NCBI GenBank assembly: GCA_024734555.1
Contig: JANPWX010000653.1
Location: forward strand, 3,056,936 to 3,120,935
From: Trochalopteron elliotii
Taxonomy: Eukaryota; Chordata; Aves; Passeriformes; Leiothrichidae
DNA length: 64,000 bases
Reading direction: 5' to 3'
Part shown: positions 23,901 to 35,600 of the stretch, in pieces
How positions within the stretch are numbered: the stretch's first letter is position 1
Layout: every line of letters begins with the position of its first letter
Translations under genes and position numbers: made by a program
The notes under the pieces: model-generated
Seen by the model: only the letters and a program-made list of their open reading frames with translations
Databases searched by the model: none
What the model was told of the DNA's origin: nothing

Positions 23901-24260
23901 TTATGTCCCTGCTGTACTTACGGTGAAACCTTCTACAAACACCTGATAAAGGAATAAACCTTTTAAAGGAATAAATTGACTGTACAGTAAGGTTATCCGC
24001 AGATTTACACTGGACTGCAGTGATAAACCTTCTTTTTCATTAGTCCAATAGATCATAGGATATACAGTACTTACAAATGTTTCAGCATTAAATATAAGCT
24101 GGAATGCTCTGCTATATGTATGCATTTGAGGGCAGGGGGTCAATAAATAGACTGGGTGTTGCTTCACAAAATATCTGTCAGTGTGCATTAGCAGAATACC
24201 TGATGGAGAGATGAGCTGGCTATAAAACATCCCCTGCACACCCAAACCTCCAGCCCACAA
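23901..24260 (-). other. 119-codon open frame with two in-frame donor-like sites (unproven exon)
   Basis: A minus-strand frame of 119 codons shows no recognised domain. It contains two copies of GTAAGTAC on the minus strand (complement of 23914-23921 and 24067-24074), a near-ideal 5' splice site. They are 153 nt apart, a multiple of three. No clear matching acceptor was established upstream. By length alone a frame of this size is expected by chance, so it is recorded only as a candidate. Confidence 0.12.
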
Positions 24261-24664
24261 ACACTAACATGCAGCCTGGGGTTCAGCAGGGCTAAAAATC
24301 ATATGAGTTATTTAAATGCTTAACACCATGCACACAGAATTTTAAAAAATAAATAGACTTTAATATACATTTCTGCTGGTGGGTTTTAAAATTTCTAGAT
24401 ATGTCTGGCCCAAGAAATGGGCAGACCCAATACCAGAGGCCTGTGCCAGGCTCTGAAAAATCAAAGTGCAAGAGATGCTGTGAGCAAAGGCTACAGTAGA
24501 GCTACAGGCCCTCCCCATGGCCGTGGCTCCCAACATGTCCTTGCATTGCTCCTACACAGAAAAGGGAAAGAGTCAGAATCAGGCCCCAGCTCCATCTTGG
24601 GGGACAAGAGCTGTTTCTTAATTATAATCTCTAATAAAATGCAGAAAAGAACACTTCCCTCAGT

Positions 24665-24678
24665 AAAAAAAAAAAAAA
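24665..24678 (+). repeat. Poly-A run
   Basis: Fourteen A in a row, without a recognisable retrocopy upstream. Confidence 0.85.
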
Positions 24679-24823
24679 GAATCCAAAATCATCACTATTG
24701 AATAAGCTGTTATCAAATGAATCCTACATTAAGTATGGACAGCTTTGAGGGTCAGAAAAGAGAGATTCACCACTCCACTACCCACTGGGCAACCAAAAGG
24801 AAGACAGGAACAATCCTTGTGGG

Positions 24824-25010
24824 ATTATAGAATGATTTGGGTTGGAAGGGACTTTCAAAGGCCATTTAGTTCCAACCCCCCTGCCATGAGCAGGGAAGCC
24901 TTCCACAAAACCAAGTTGCTCAAAGTCTGGTCCAGTCTGACCTTGAACCCTTCCAGGGGTGGAGCATTCCATCCCAAGTATCCCTCTCAATTTCTGGCAG
25001 ACACTTCCAG
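24824..25010 (-). mobile_element. CR1 LINE, 3' part, minus strand
   Basis: Read on the plus strand it begins with the complement of the CR1 tail ('ttatagaatgatttgggttgg', then 'aagggactttcaaaggcc', 'ccaacccccctgccatgag') and goes on through 'gttgctcaaagtctggtcc' and 'ccttgaacccttccagg'. Beyond about 25010 the match fades, so the 5' break is uncertain and may reach 25155. The copy is non-coding or nearly so. Confidence 0.87.
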
Positions 25011-25842
25011 TGGCAACATTTGAGACTCAAATGCTCAGAGCAACAGGGCCACACAGGGGCACAGCATGGGAAGCACAGAGAATCCTCTGCCTCCAGTCGT
25101 GCCACTGTCCCTCATCTCCTCATGCAGCCAAGTGCTTCCTCAACCTATTGGTGTAAACCACATGTCTATTTTTAAAAAATTCTTAAAAACACACACCAAA
25201 AAAAATGTAAAACCTACACATGCTTAAATTCCTAGGGAGCAGAGGCAAATCAGCCCCCAGCCTCCTGGATCAGTCTGTTGACTCAGCTCAAGCCTTGAGC
25301 TAAAAGAAGGTGAGGAAAAAGAATAAGAAAGAATGAGAAAACTTCTATGTTCTTGCCACTCTTCCGGAAAAGAGGAGGGGCAAGCAAGTAATGTGGAGAA
25401 CAACTAAGATGAAATGTGATGTTGAAATGGATAAGTAAGTTCATTATATTCTACAACATGATAAGACTTTGCAGGCCTGATTACAACATTAAGGGACGGT
25501 GCTGCAATATTATAAATTACAGGGTGAAGCACTCCTGTTTCTGTCTCTATATTTCTAAGGTGGGAGAAGTTAATTATTTTTATAGGTCTAGATATTGCAA
25601 GGATGAGGATATCAGAATATCTTGTCATCAACTCTATAGACAGCAGTGAAGAAGAGGAGGGGAAGGGGGGAACCACCCCATTTAAAGAAAATTATTATAA
25701 AAATACTAAAAATGATATATAGATTTTTTGACCTACATCCATCATTTTTACATGCCTAGGTACTTCATGCCTTGTCTCCATAAACCATCAGTCTGTTATT
25801 TTTCATGAGGCTGAGAGTAAATGACCAAAACTTAAGACCTGG

Positions 25843-25884
25843 AAATAAAAAAAAAATAAATAATAAAATAAATATATAAATAAA
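25843..25884 (+). repeat. A/T-rich low-complexity tract
   Basis: A run of mixed AAATA/AATAA/ATA units such as 'aaataaataataaaataaa', with no G or C for about 40 bases. Confidence 0.85.
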
Positions 25885-26039
25885 GTCAACATGAGCAAAA
25901 AGGTTAATGGGAATTTGTATGATTTTATTATTATTAAGGAACACAGGGAGAAGAACAGCATTTCTAGCACTCTAAGTGGCCTGTGGTACAATCAGTAACC
26001 CTGAAGTATATTCGGCAATCTTTTTTTTTTTTTCAATTG

Positions 26040-26320
26040 CCCACCGCAGCCTATATTACAAATACATAAATCATAATGTTTCAACAAAAGCAAAATTTAA
26101 TTTTCTCCTTTCAGCTGTTATCTGGGCCGGGTGGTATATGGCAGGCTGCGGCCGAGTCATTTATTACACTTGCTGAATGGATAATGGCAGGGAGAGTCTA
26201 TTATACCCAGCTTTGTTAGGGCTCTGAATGTGCTACTGAAACCTGTGGCAGTCTAAATCTCTTTACATCTGTAATAGATACACAGCACTCTATTATTTCA
26301 TGCCAGAGCAAAATTAAATA
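26040..26320. promoter_or_regulatory. Possible conserved non-coding element (texture only)
   Basis: A block with a mid-level GC content and several CpGs ('gggccgggtgg', 'gctgcggccgagtca'), then a run of ordinary-complexity sequence with ATTTATTACAC and TAATAGATAC motifs. It is free of simple repeats and borders the G-rich block. It looks like an enhancer and not like decayed repeat. Conservation is untested. Confidence 0.28.
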
Positions 26321-26325
26321 GTTGT

Positions 26326-26377
26326 GGGGAGGGGAAGGGGAGGAAGCAGGGCTGGGGGGAGCAGAGGGGCTCTGGGG
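26326..26377 (+). other. Potential G-quadruplex in a G-rich block
   Basis: G-runs of four occur at 26326-26329, 26331-26334 and 26337-26340, then three at 26349-26351, six at 26354-26359, and four each at 26366-26369 and 26374-26377, with loops of 1 to 8 bases. This fits the standard four-run G-quadruplex pattern several times over. The GC-rich surroundings carry on to about 26980, the highest-GC stretch of this length that I noticed outside the repeats. Confidence 0.65.
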
Positions 26378-27457
26378 ATGGCGCAGGGCGCTTTGCTGGA
26401 AATGTGTGAAAGGAAGCGGGGGCTCGGGGACTTGGGCTCCTCTCATAGACACGTTTTTGGTTTGCTTTTCAAGAAGCCAGTCTTAAATGGGCACTGCCTC
26501 TGTGCTCAGCCCATGCAGCGAGAGGCATCTCCTCCAAGGGGGTATTTTGCAGGATAATGATAACCCTCTCATGCCCAGCCATGGTGGAGACCGAAAAAAT
26601 CTTCTCTTGTGCCCATGTTCCTCCCTCCCTGAGGGTATCCATCTGTCCTTGGCATTCAGTGTGTGGGCAGCACCTGCTTTACCAGCTTTAGCCAGGCACC
26701 CTGTGCAGGAAGGAGATGTGGAGGGAGCTTGCACTGAAGCTGGTGGCCACAGCAGTGCTCCCAGGCTCAGAGCTGCAGAAAGGACTCCTTCCTTTCATCA
26801 TGTGCCAACACTGGCTCAGGAAAGCACTGCCATCCCCTGATCCTCCCGCTCCCACCAGAAATTACCAAGAGGCAGCAGGCAACCTCACATCTCCGTTGGT
26901 AGCTCCCTCACTGGTACCTTGTCTGACAGCCTGCCCACAGCCCAGGATACCTGCAAGAGCACCCAGTGGCCAGAGATAATGCTTATCATGAAAAAAAATA
27001 TTTTTCTGCTAATTCTGAAAATACGAAACCCTAGATTTCTAGACAAATATATGATGATTATAAAAACTTGACCTTTGTCCTTTGAGGGGTTGTTTGTTGT
27101 AAATTTTATGGGCAAGTGCATCAGCAGACAAGGTTTATGTACAAACCAAGGTTCACACAACCTCCTCTGGTCACAAATTTGTGTCTGGTTTGAGTACCAG
27201 CCCAGCCTGCAAAGCAGCCCCCAGGCAGAGGTACGGGCTTCAACACTCTGGCTTCCCACCTGCACAAACACACAGACAGGAGGCTGCAGAAGCTCTCCAG
27301 CTCAGCAACCTCTCACATGGGATTTGCCTGGCTACTCAGCTCAGGAAGAGCAGGTTACATAATGAAGGGCTGATTCTTCAGAGCAGGAAGATGTTTGCTT
27401 GGTTATTAGACCAGCTGTCTTCTTCTAATGTTTCAGAAACCATTAGATAATGAAGGG

Positions 27458-27476
27458 CAGAAGGCAAAGCCTTCTG
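27458..27476. repeat. Perfect small hairpin CAGAAGGC-AAA-GCCTTCTG
   Basis: Two 8-nt arms flank a 3-nt loop with no mismatch. It could form a stem if transcribed, but no T-run follows and no RNA class is suggested. Confidence 0.8.
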
Positions 27477-27855
27477 TGGCAGTGTCTGTAAATAGCCTTT
27501 TTAAGGTGTTTGTGGCAACAGCACTTTTTTAGACTATTCCTGTTCTGTTCCAGCACCACAGACCATGCTCTCTATACCCACTTAGTGAAGACAGGATCAC
27601 ATCCTTCCCACGGAGCCTCCAACCAACAGCTGCCAAAAGAGAGACAAAACAGCCCATTGGGGTTCCAGCAGCCCCCACAACACCAGCTGGGTGGAACTTT
27701 GGGAAATGCAGTCCCTGGGTTGTACTTGAGGTACAGAACCTTATTATCATGTAATGGTTTGAGCTGCCCTGGGGAACATCAGTTTTCCAAGAAGATTTTG
27801 CACATATAGAGAAGGTGACACATGGCTGGCTGGGTTAATGCATATGGTTGTGTTT

Positions 27856-27869
27856 CCCTCTGGTGGCTG
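27856..27869 (-). promoter_or_regulatory. CTCF-like site
   Basis: CCCTCTGGTGGCTG is close to the reverse complement of the vertebrate CTCF core CCACCAGAGGG(C). The core 11 bases fit well but the flanking 'gcg' is replaced by 'ttt'. CTCF marks insulators and loop anchors. Motif only; binding is unknown. Confidence 0.35.
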
Positions 27870-28849
27870 GGATCAGTGGCTATGGAAATCTCTGGCAGAG
27901 TTCTCTCCAAAATCTTCTTTAGTTTACATGGCACAGACCTATGACACAAGTGTGGTAACTGTACACATGAGGTGGTTTTCATTAGATGGGTGTATCTCCT
28001 AGACAGCACCTGAGCCCAAGGGTGCAAAGCACAGGCCTCTGAATAAAAATTACATAAATCAGCTTGTTAAGAGACACTTCCTAGGAAATACTCCTAGGAA
28101 GAAGCAAAACAGAGGGGTGCCTTGAAGTAAACAAAAGTGGCTGGACCTCTGCTGCCCCGTACAGCATCCATGGGTTAACGTAGCAATGCCCTTTGCAGTG
28201 CTGTGCCCAAGAGACCCAAGACAAGCAAATCAGAGACAGAATAACAACTTTCACTAAAGTTAGCCCAGACAATCTTATTATTCCCCCCAATAAAAAACAG
28301 AGTTTATCTTTTAGCTCCCCTTAACTCTGTTATCAAGCAAGTATTCTCTTGCTGCTTTGCTTGTAATAGCATTGTCCTCCTCTCAGATAACAAGAAGAGA
28401 CTTACCCCATCCTCCTACCTGCCAAATCTTCTACCAATCTCAAGCAAGAGGATTAAAACTGCTACTGGGTGAGGCTGCAGTTGCTCTGTGCCTGCTCACT
28501 TTTTAAAAAGCCATCTTATCTATGCTCAGAGAAGTAAAGGCTGTTCCCTCAATGTGTCGCTTTGTTATCATGAACGGGCTCTTTCACCATCACACTTCCA
28601 AAGCAGATTGATTCAATCTGCAGATAGCAGTGTCCCACTCCCTGGAGGAGCTAAAAGCCCCACAACTCCAAATTCTGTTCCAGCAGAACATTTTGTCTTT
28701 TATCATTATAAGGGCTCAACACTGGGGAAGAAGTTGTTTAGTGCTTTTCTCTTGGAAACAGAGCTGCGGAAGGGCTGATAGTTCCTTGATTTTTTCAGGG
28801 GAAATCTACTGACTGTTAGGCAATGACTCCCATTTATTTCCACGCTCTG

Positions 28850-29160
28850 AGTCATAGGATGGTTTGGGTTGGAAGGGACCTTAAAGATTATCCAGTTCCA
28901 GACCTCATGCCATGGGCAGCGACACCTTCTATTAGATCAGGTTGCTCAAAGCCCCATCCAACCTGGGCTTGGACACTTCCAGTGTTGGGGCTGCCTCTGC
29001 TTCTCTGGGCAACCTGTGCCAGTGTCTCACCACCCTCACAGTGAAGATTTTCTTCCCAATGTTTAGTCTAAACCTATGTTCTATCTGTTTTAAGCCATTC
29101 CCTCTTGTGCTATCAATCCATGCCCTTATCAAAAACCCCTCTCCAGCTCTCTTGTGACCC
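28850..29160 (-). mobile_element. CR1 LINE, 3' tail plus ORF2 C-terminus, minus strand
   Basis: On the plus strand the copy opens with 'catagg' + 'atggtttgggttggaaggg', the complement of the CR1 tail, and runs through 'ggttgctcaaagccccatcc'. On the minus strand, the frame covering 28932-29132 reads through the conserved C-terminal block 'IGKKIFTVRVVRHWHRLPRE' and ends near 'RLDGALSNL', as CR1 ORF2 does. The break at the 5' side lies near 29160. It is one of the better preserved copies, still only a fragment. Confidence 0.93.
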
Positions 29161-32100
29161 CTTTAGGTGCCACAGGCTGCCCTGCTGAGCAAGGACGTGA
29201 AAGGAGGCCCGCTTGATTCATGGATTTTTATCTCCCTTTTACAACCACTGCAAATCACCAGTACTGATGATTGTCTGTCCCCATGTTCCCATGATTAGAA
29301 AGCCAACATTTTGGATCCTGCACAAACCTCACTATAATCGAAGACCAGCAATGCCTTAGCTTCCTGATAAAATCATGTCTTTATCCCTCCCCCCTGCAAA
29401 GTTGTATTGAAACGTATGACAAAGTGGCACTGATGCTCTCCCAAAGTATCAGAGCTCAGACCTGAGTTGGAAAGACCTTTTGGACAGATTTGCTGCATCT
29501 TTTGGATTTTTCAAGGGCAAACATGCAAGCACAGCTTCAATAATAAATGCACTAGATTGGCTGTACATATTACAACAGCCTGAAATGGAGGATTAGTTCT
29601 AACCTGGATTCAACACTTGAAAAAGTCCATTTGCATCAGATAGTTCGAGAATTTCACCAATTTTGTGCTTCTTATTCATGAAAGAATTGAAGGATAAGTA
29701 GCACCACAGGGCAAGAAAACAAACTGTTCTTGTTGATAAGCTTACGGAGGCCAAGTACCTCAACAAGTCAACCCAGACATTCATGGCATTGCATATGTTC
29801 CCAAGACTGCTTGGCTCTTCCTCAGGGTTTTGTGAATTTCATGGTCACTGAAAGGTGAAAACACTGGGATCTGAACATCTGCCCTCTTAAAAAAAACCAA
29901 GGGTACAACTCCTGCTTCAGTATTCTGAATTTTTATTTTTTCTTTGATACGTCCTACTGCTTCACAAAATGGTGCAGCCAGGCAGAGGAGGACAATTTGC
30001 CACAGCATCAAAAAATATTTCTCTTTGCAAACTTTTATTTTAAGACAATCTGGCATTAACCTTCTAGTCATCTTTTAAGTGTTAGTTGTTCTCTGAAGCT
30101 TCCTAAATTGCTGCCAATGATATTCAATAGAAATGAACCTCAAAGAATAACTGTCCCTTGTGGGACTTTCTCCGCTGTGATAACTTTCTTTTTGCTGAAC
30201 TCCACCTCATTCTCATCTCTCACCACCTCATTCTCATATTTCTTACTCAGAACAAAAATTTCCCAGCTATTTCCCCTCCATATTATACCCATTTTCCTGG
30301 CACTTCTTATTCATTTCTCCTCTGGATTCTCATATAGTAAAAATGCACCAGATTCCAAATACTGTCCATGAATTTTTTTTTTAACTTACTTAAAATCTTT
30401 GTTAAGGATAACCAGAACTCAACAGTATATACAGCTATCATATCTCTGCCCATATAATACACAAAACTGAAAAAGCAGCTGATGCATCTGTTGACAGCAA
30501 ACGACAAAGAAGGAATGGATCACTTTGGCTGATTGGCTTTCCACATCGCTTTTACCCTTCCACAGAAACATTCTGGTATTATGAGAAACCATCACTGAAC
30601 ATCACAGCCAACTGTTGTGGTAAACCAGTTGCTGGATTAGTTGAGGACCCAGATTCTCACAGAATAAAGATATTTGAGCAAGGCTCCAGAAATTCAGCAT
30701 GAACATGATGCAAACAATCAGGGCTGGGGCATCTCTGTGAGCACATCTCCTCCTAAAGGTCTAGCCCATTTCTACAAGCTTGCAGGGATTTTATCTCTAT
30801 TAACTACTGTGTCATACAAAAACGTGATGGGCACTTTCATAGTAGTATGATTCCCCAAAGGAATCTAAAGGTGGCTGTCCTCAAGTTCATTTGAAAGTCT
30901 GTGGAAACTGAGAACCTGCATCCCTGCAGGTCCTTTTGGAAAACTTCATCCTGAAACATTGAAGATGTCCCATCTGTACCTCAAGACATACTGTATGAAA
31001 ATTTTTTTTATTTGGCACTATGGTAATGGCTCCAGTCTCAAAGGAGGTTACATTGCCCCGACCTTGGCACTGTACAGAAATCCAGGAAAAATTATTATGT
31101 TCTTGCATTTTATAATCTAAACCAAGAAGAAGGGAAAACTGTATCAGAAAACACACCCAACAAATGATTGTGTAGAGAGTTCAACTCATGTAAAACAGAC
31201 TACCACCCAAAAAAATTTAAACTGAACCTCAGCTCCCAATTTCTTGACAGGAAACACACAAATCTGGATCTCTGTTCCAACTATTTCATTTCCCTCAGTG
31301 AAAACACAAAGCAATTTTTTTAAACATGTATTTTATAAGAAATATGAGCATACTGATAACAAACAGACAAGATTTTTCAAATAGCAAAGATAAACATAGA
31401 CACACAAACTTCTAAAAGAAATGCTGCTGATATTAACCATGGTTTGAGTGGTGATCTAGTGAGCCACTTGCCTCTTCTGTTTGCAAGGCTTATGTGGGTC
31501 CCACAGGAGCTTCCATTTAAATAGGGGAGGGATTTCATCTCTAAACAACAAGGCTAGTGTCAGATGTAGCTGACACACCAGGCGTAAAGGTTATAATTTC
31601 ATGAGGCTTGAATGTTTTTTAATTTCAACCAATTAAATTAAACCCTCAGTCTGAGGCCCATAGCGCATGGTCCCTGAAATGACCATTTACCATGTACATC
31701 AGAAACTCAAGAGGTTTCCTTTTCTGTGTTATTTCTTCAGCCCAGTGACTAGATGAAAGGAAATCACTGAAGCGTGAGCACTATAACAATATAAAATAAA
31801 ATCAGAGATGAAGGTTTCTAAGGGATATTTTTTTTAATGCTGTTACACTGCTTAATTTCAAAGCTACATGCTCAAACCCATGTTTTCTGTTGAGTCCCGT
31901 TAGACTACAAGAAAAGAATTCACTATGTAGATTTGTAATTATTTCTTTGTAGGGAATAAAGCAGTTTGCAGTACCTGGGATTAAATGAAGGGCTGCCTTC
32001 TCAGCTATAGTTAAAGAATCACACCTACACTTTTTGCAGCATAAATACAATGGCTGAATAAGAAATGTGCAATATTCCCGAGATTTACAAGAAGTTCAGG

Positions 32101-34039
32101 ATCCAAGTTTCCCCTCCTCCCCACCATGCCAAGGAATTTAAAAGTCTCATAGAGTTTCAGGACTCCAACAGTAAAGCTTAAAGACACCTCTCCAATTGCT
32201 CTGTCAGCTTCAGACCCTGGTTTCATGAACATATGTCTACAAGGAGACATTTCCATTTTTGCAGCTTTCCCATGAGGCTCTACCCACTTATTACCAATGG
32301 CAAATATTAATGCAAAGTTATTGACCCAAATCACAAGATATTTGTATTGCAGCTCTTCCATGCATTTGAACACCAAAAACCTCTTGACTCATGGACAAGG
32401 CCGATTTCTTGCCAGAAAGAGCAGGAGGAAAAATAAAACAAGCAATTCCTTGCATCAACATTTTCTTCTATATAAGTTCACCACAGTTCCTACAATACTA
32501 AAATTGTAACCCTCTAAAATAACAGCATGGAAAGGCCACAGACAAGAAAACCACTACATGCCAAGTGCTTTTGACTTCATACAAGGAGGAGATGCATAAT
32601 TCTTGGACACAGAAGAGCTCCAACAGCCCTCCATGGCTCAATAAACAAGAATCCAGCTAATATTCCTGTTTCTCTTGCAAGGTTAATGCATGGCCCTGAA
32701 CAGGTCATTCTCACTTATCATTAATTCTGTCTTTCAAACAGAGAAGCTGATACGATAACTTTTTTTTTTAGTTCAAAGACATAAAAGAGATATTTGTATT
32801 AGTACTGCTAATATTGGTGCTGAAGGAACAACACCTTTCCCAAAAAAGAACCTACAGTAAATAGATATCAGCCACTTACAGGTGTTTCCCTAATCTTAGA
32901 TACTCCCTGCCTCAAAAATAATTCAAAACAACAACTGAAAAGAATACATCCGGACAGATTCCAAGCTGGCATTTCATTTCTGTCTCCACATTTTCAAGAC
33001 AAAAACCATTCGTATTAGCCTATCAAGAAATTCTAAAACACAAGGAGGTCTGAGATATGAAAATTACTGCTAATAAGAGACTTCTGTGACTTCAGAGAGA
33101 AAATCTTACTAATTGATCATGTTACTGTTTTTTTCCTCAGTTTCTGTCCTGAGGTAAACCCTTCAGGCCTCTGTGCAATTGGGCAGTAGGGGCTGCATAA
33201 ACATACAGTAAATCACAGGTTCTCACCTACCCCGGAACTGAGGGAGATTTCAGTGCTTGATTTAGCAATCACAGATGAGTTTTGCTTCAGATAAGAAGGA
33301 ATCCTTCCTGTTGAGAACAGTACAAACACAGAAGCAAAAATCTGTGGAAAATTACAATCAACAATCTGTAGTTAAAAAAATAAAGTTGTTTCAATAAACT
33401 ATATGCTGGTTCCATTTTAACAGTAGACAACATAATTTGGAAGTATACTAAGGAGTTCCTGTTGGGCCTTAAATATAGAGAGATAACCAGGGAGTAAACA
33501 TATCTTTTCTCACTTTCATATCTTCAGTCCCACTTTAATTTCCACTTCCCAAAGTATTCATATTACAGCAAAGAGGATTACAGAAAAAAAAAAAAAAAAA
33601 AAGATTGGCAATAGCAGGCAGTGGAATATAAACACTTTCACCTCTGGGTCATCAATTAAAATCCAGTCCCAAGTGGTAGTGACTAAATGTCATTATCCTC
33701 TGATAGCTGTTCAATTGCATATTTGAAATGGAGTTTCAGCTCTCCAAGCACTGCAAAAGCCCCTGCTGGGGCTCACACAAGATGACCAATACCCTGGTGG
33801 TTTTAGAAAAGACCCCAGAGAACTGAGATCATGTGGAGAACAGAGATTGCATTGGAGTTTGGTGGTTTGGTGTTAAACCTCCTCCCCAGTTCCTCTCTAC
33901 ATGAACTCTGATTAAGTATCTTGCTATGTCCTGTTCTGTGGGGATTCAATGCATGCAGAGAACTGGCAAAACCCAAAATGCACCGCAACACTATTCTTCC
34001 CAGCCAATGTGTTCAGTTCTCTGCCTTGGCCTCCCTCAG
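29161..34039. other. Single-copy AT-rich non-coding stretch
   Basis: No repeat family or gene was recognised. There is a 19-nt poly-A run near the right part (33584-33602). Open frames reach 121 codons (32011-32376, minus) without any recognised domain. Confidence 0.5.
33584..33602 (+). repeat. Poly-A run, 19 nt
   Basis: Nineteen A in a row after 'ggattacag'. It has no retrocopy or SINE body that I can recognise next to it. Confidence 0.9.
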
Positions 34040-34400
34040 GAGCACTGGGGAAGAGAGGGCTTTGGGATGACCTAATTGCAGTCTTTCAGTACCTGAAGGG
34101 AGACTACAAGAAAGATGGAGAGAGAATATTTACAAGAACGTGGAGCGACAGGACAAGGGGATGGCTGTAAGCTGGCAGAGGGCAGGTTTAGACTAGACAT
34201 TGGGAAGAAATTCTTTACTGTGAGGGTGCTGGCATGAGTTGCCTAGAGAAGTAGTAGATGTCCCAGTCCTGACCATGTCCAAGGACAGGCTGGATGGGGC
34301 TTTCAGCAACCTGGTCCAGTGGAAGGTGTCCCTGCCCATGGCAGGGGGGTTAGAACTGGATGATCTTTAAGGTTCCTTTTAATACAAGTCATTCTGATCC
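34040..34400 (+). mobile_element. CR1 LINE, 5'-truncated, plus strand
   Basis: In sense direction it follows the CR1 end in order: 'cagtacctgaaggga', 'gacaggacaaggggatggc', 'attgggaagaaattcttta' + 'ctgtgaggg', 'gcctagagaagtagtagatg', 'gctggatggggctttcagc', 'gtgtccctgcccatggcag', 'tggatgatctttaaggttcc' and the tail 'cattctgatc'. The 'FTVRVL' block of ORF2 is still readable. This is a fairly close match to the family, so it is probably among the younger copies here. Confidence 0.93.
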
Positions 34401-35389
34401 TACAACTGGGCTAACTGCAGAGTGCATACTTCAGATGCTGGTAAGAGAATTTCACTTTCTTGCTCCTCTGGTGCATCTTGGACAGAAAAGGAGATTTTGG
34501 GACTGAAGTTACTTTAACCTTCTCCATGGATCCTCAGTTTTGCACAAGAGGCATCTAAGTATCTGGTAAAGCCTTGAAGCACCTCAAAATGGGGTTCATC
34601 CTGCAAAGTACTCAAGACAGTGCTGCGGCAATGGTGAGTGCTGTTGGTTTCATTGTACTCACCTGCAGGTGAAGATGAGCTGCTGGTGCTGGGTAAGTAC
34701 AGACCCTCATTTCCAGCTGTGGGACAGCAGGGAGATGTGATTTTGCAGAACATCTGCAGCACTTCCAGTTGCTGCATTTCAGGTGTTTGCAGCCACCTCC
34801 AGCTCAACCACTCCAGGATGGCTCCTCAAGTGTTTCAGGGCAAAGGCAGCTTCAACCACCCCAAAGCTTGCAAGATTGGGATAATTGTTAAACCTCATTT
34901 CCTAAATCCATGTTGAGAACAGCGGAAAACCAGGCTTATAACAGAAATACTCCTGTAGCTAAAATTCTTTGTGCAGGCCGTCAGTGTGCCCAGCCAGACA
35001 GGAGGGGTGGGAGAGAGTCTAACTTACACCAATGTAGATTCCCTCCAGATTCCTGTCTTTAACTGGCCTGACCTTTTCTAAAAGGGTTACATCACACACA
35101 GACCTCAGCTATTACCCCCTGAATGCTATTTTCTGTGCTCTAGAAACCTCACTGAAATAATCCAGTGACAAATCTTGTTCTGAAAGCCACCCATGAGCAG
35201 GACAGGGCCACTTAGGAGTTTCTATACAGAGTGAACAAGGAACTCACAGTCCTCCAGCCTATATTATTTCTTTTCTTAGACTCACAGTCTGGGAAGGAGC
35301 CAGAGATTCTAAACAAAGATAAGGTGAAAAGAAGTGGACACGACATTAAAGAAATAAAATCCATATCAGGGCAATAATGGTCATAAAGC

Positions 35390-35600
35390 AATAAAGTGGA
35401 TGTATAATAGTTCCTGGACTTTTAATTTGTGACTAATTTGTTGCACAATGAGGTTGCAATTTTCTAATTGTGATTGCCATTTTAATTTTACTCATGGCTG
35501 TGCAACTAACAATGTATAGTCTAGTAATTAAAATTAATTGTACCTTCACCTGCATATTTCTATTAGGCTGTTAAATTTAGTCAGTAGGCTCAATGATTTT
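35390..35600. promoter_or_regulatory. Possible conserved non-coding element with homeodomain-site cluster
   Basis: Within about 150 bases there are many TAAT cores: CTTTTAATTTG, ACTAATTTG, TCTAATTGTG, TTTTAATTTTAC and GTAATTAAAATTAATTG. The sequence between them is of normal complexity and includes TTGCACAATG and GGTTGCAAT. This density is typical of homeodomain-responsive enhancers, but also arises in AT-rich DNA. Inference only. Confidence 0.3.

Larger units (their letters stand above)
17481..24823. other. Single-copy non-coding stretch with isolated motif-like sites
   Basis: No gene or interspersed repeat was recognised. Short items found are a (TACA)n(TA)n tract (18203-18232), a 17-nt palindrome (19586-19602), an RFX X-box (20758-20771), a CRE octamer (22497-22504) and two minus-strand GTAAGTAC sites in a 119-codon frame (23901-24260). 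The frame has no recognised domain. Confidence 0.5.
25011..28849. other. Single-copy stretch holding a G-rich block and enhancer-like sequence
   Basis: No gene was recognised. The stretch includes an A/T-rich simple tract (25843-25884), an enhancer-like block (26040-26320), a G-rich, higher-GC block (26320-26980), a CTCF-like site (27856-27869) and a small perfect hairpin (27458-27476). Open frames of 117 codons at 26487-26840 and 128 codons on the minus strand (26885-27271) show no domain. Confidence 0.5.
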
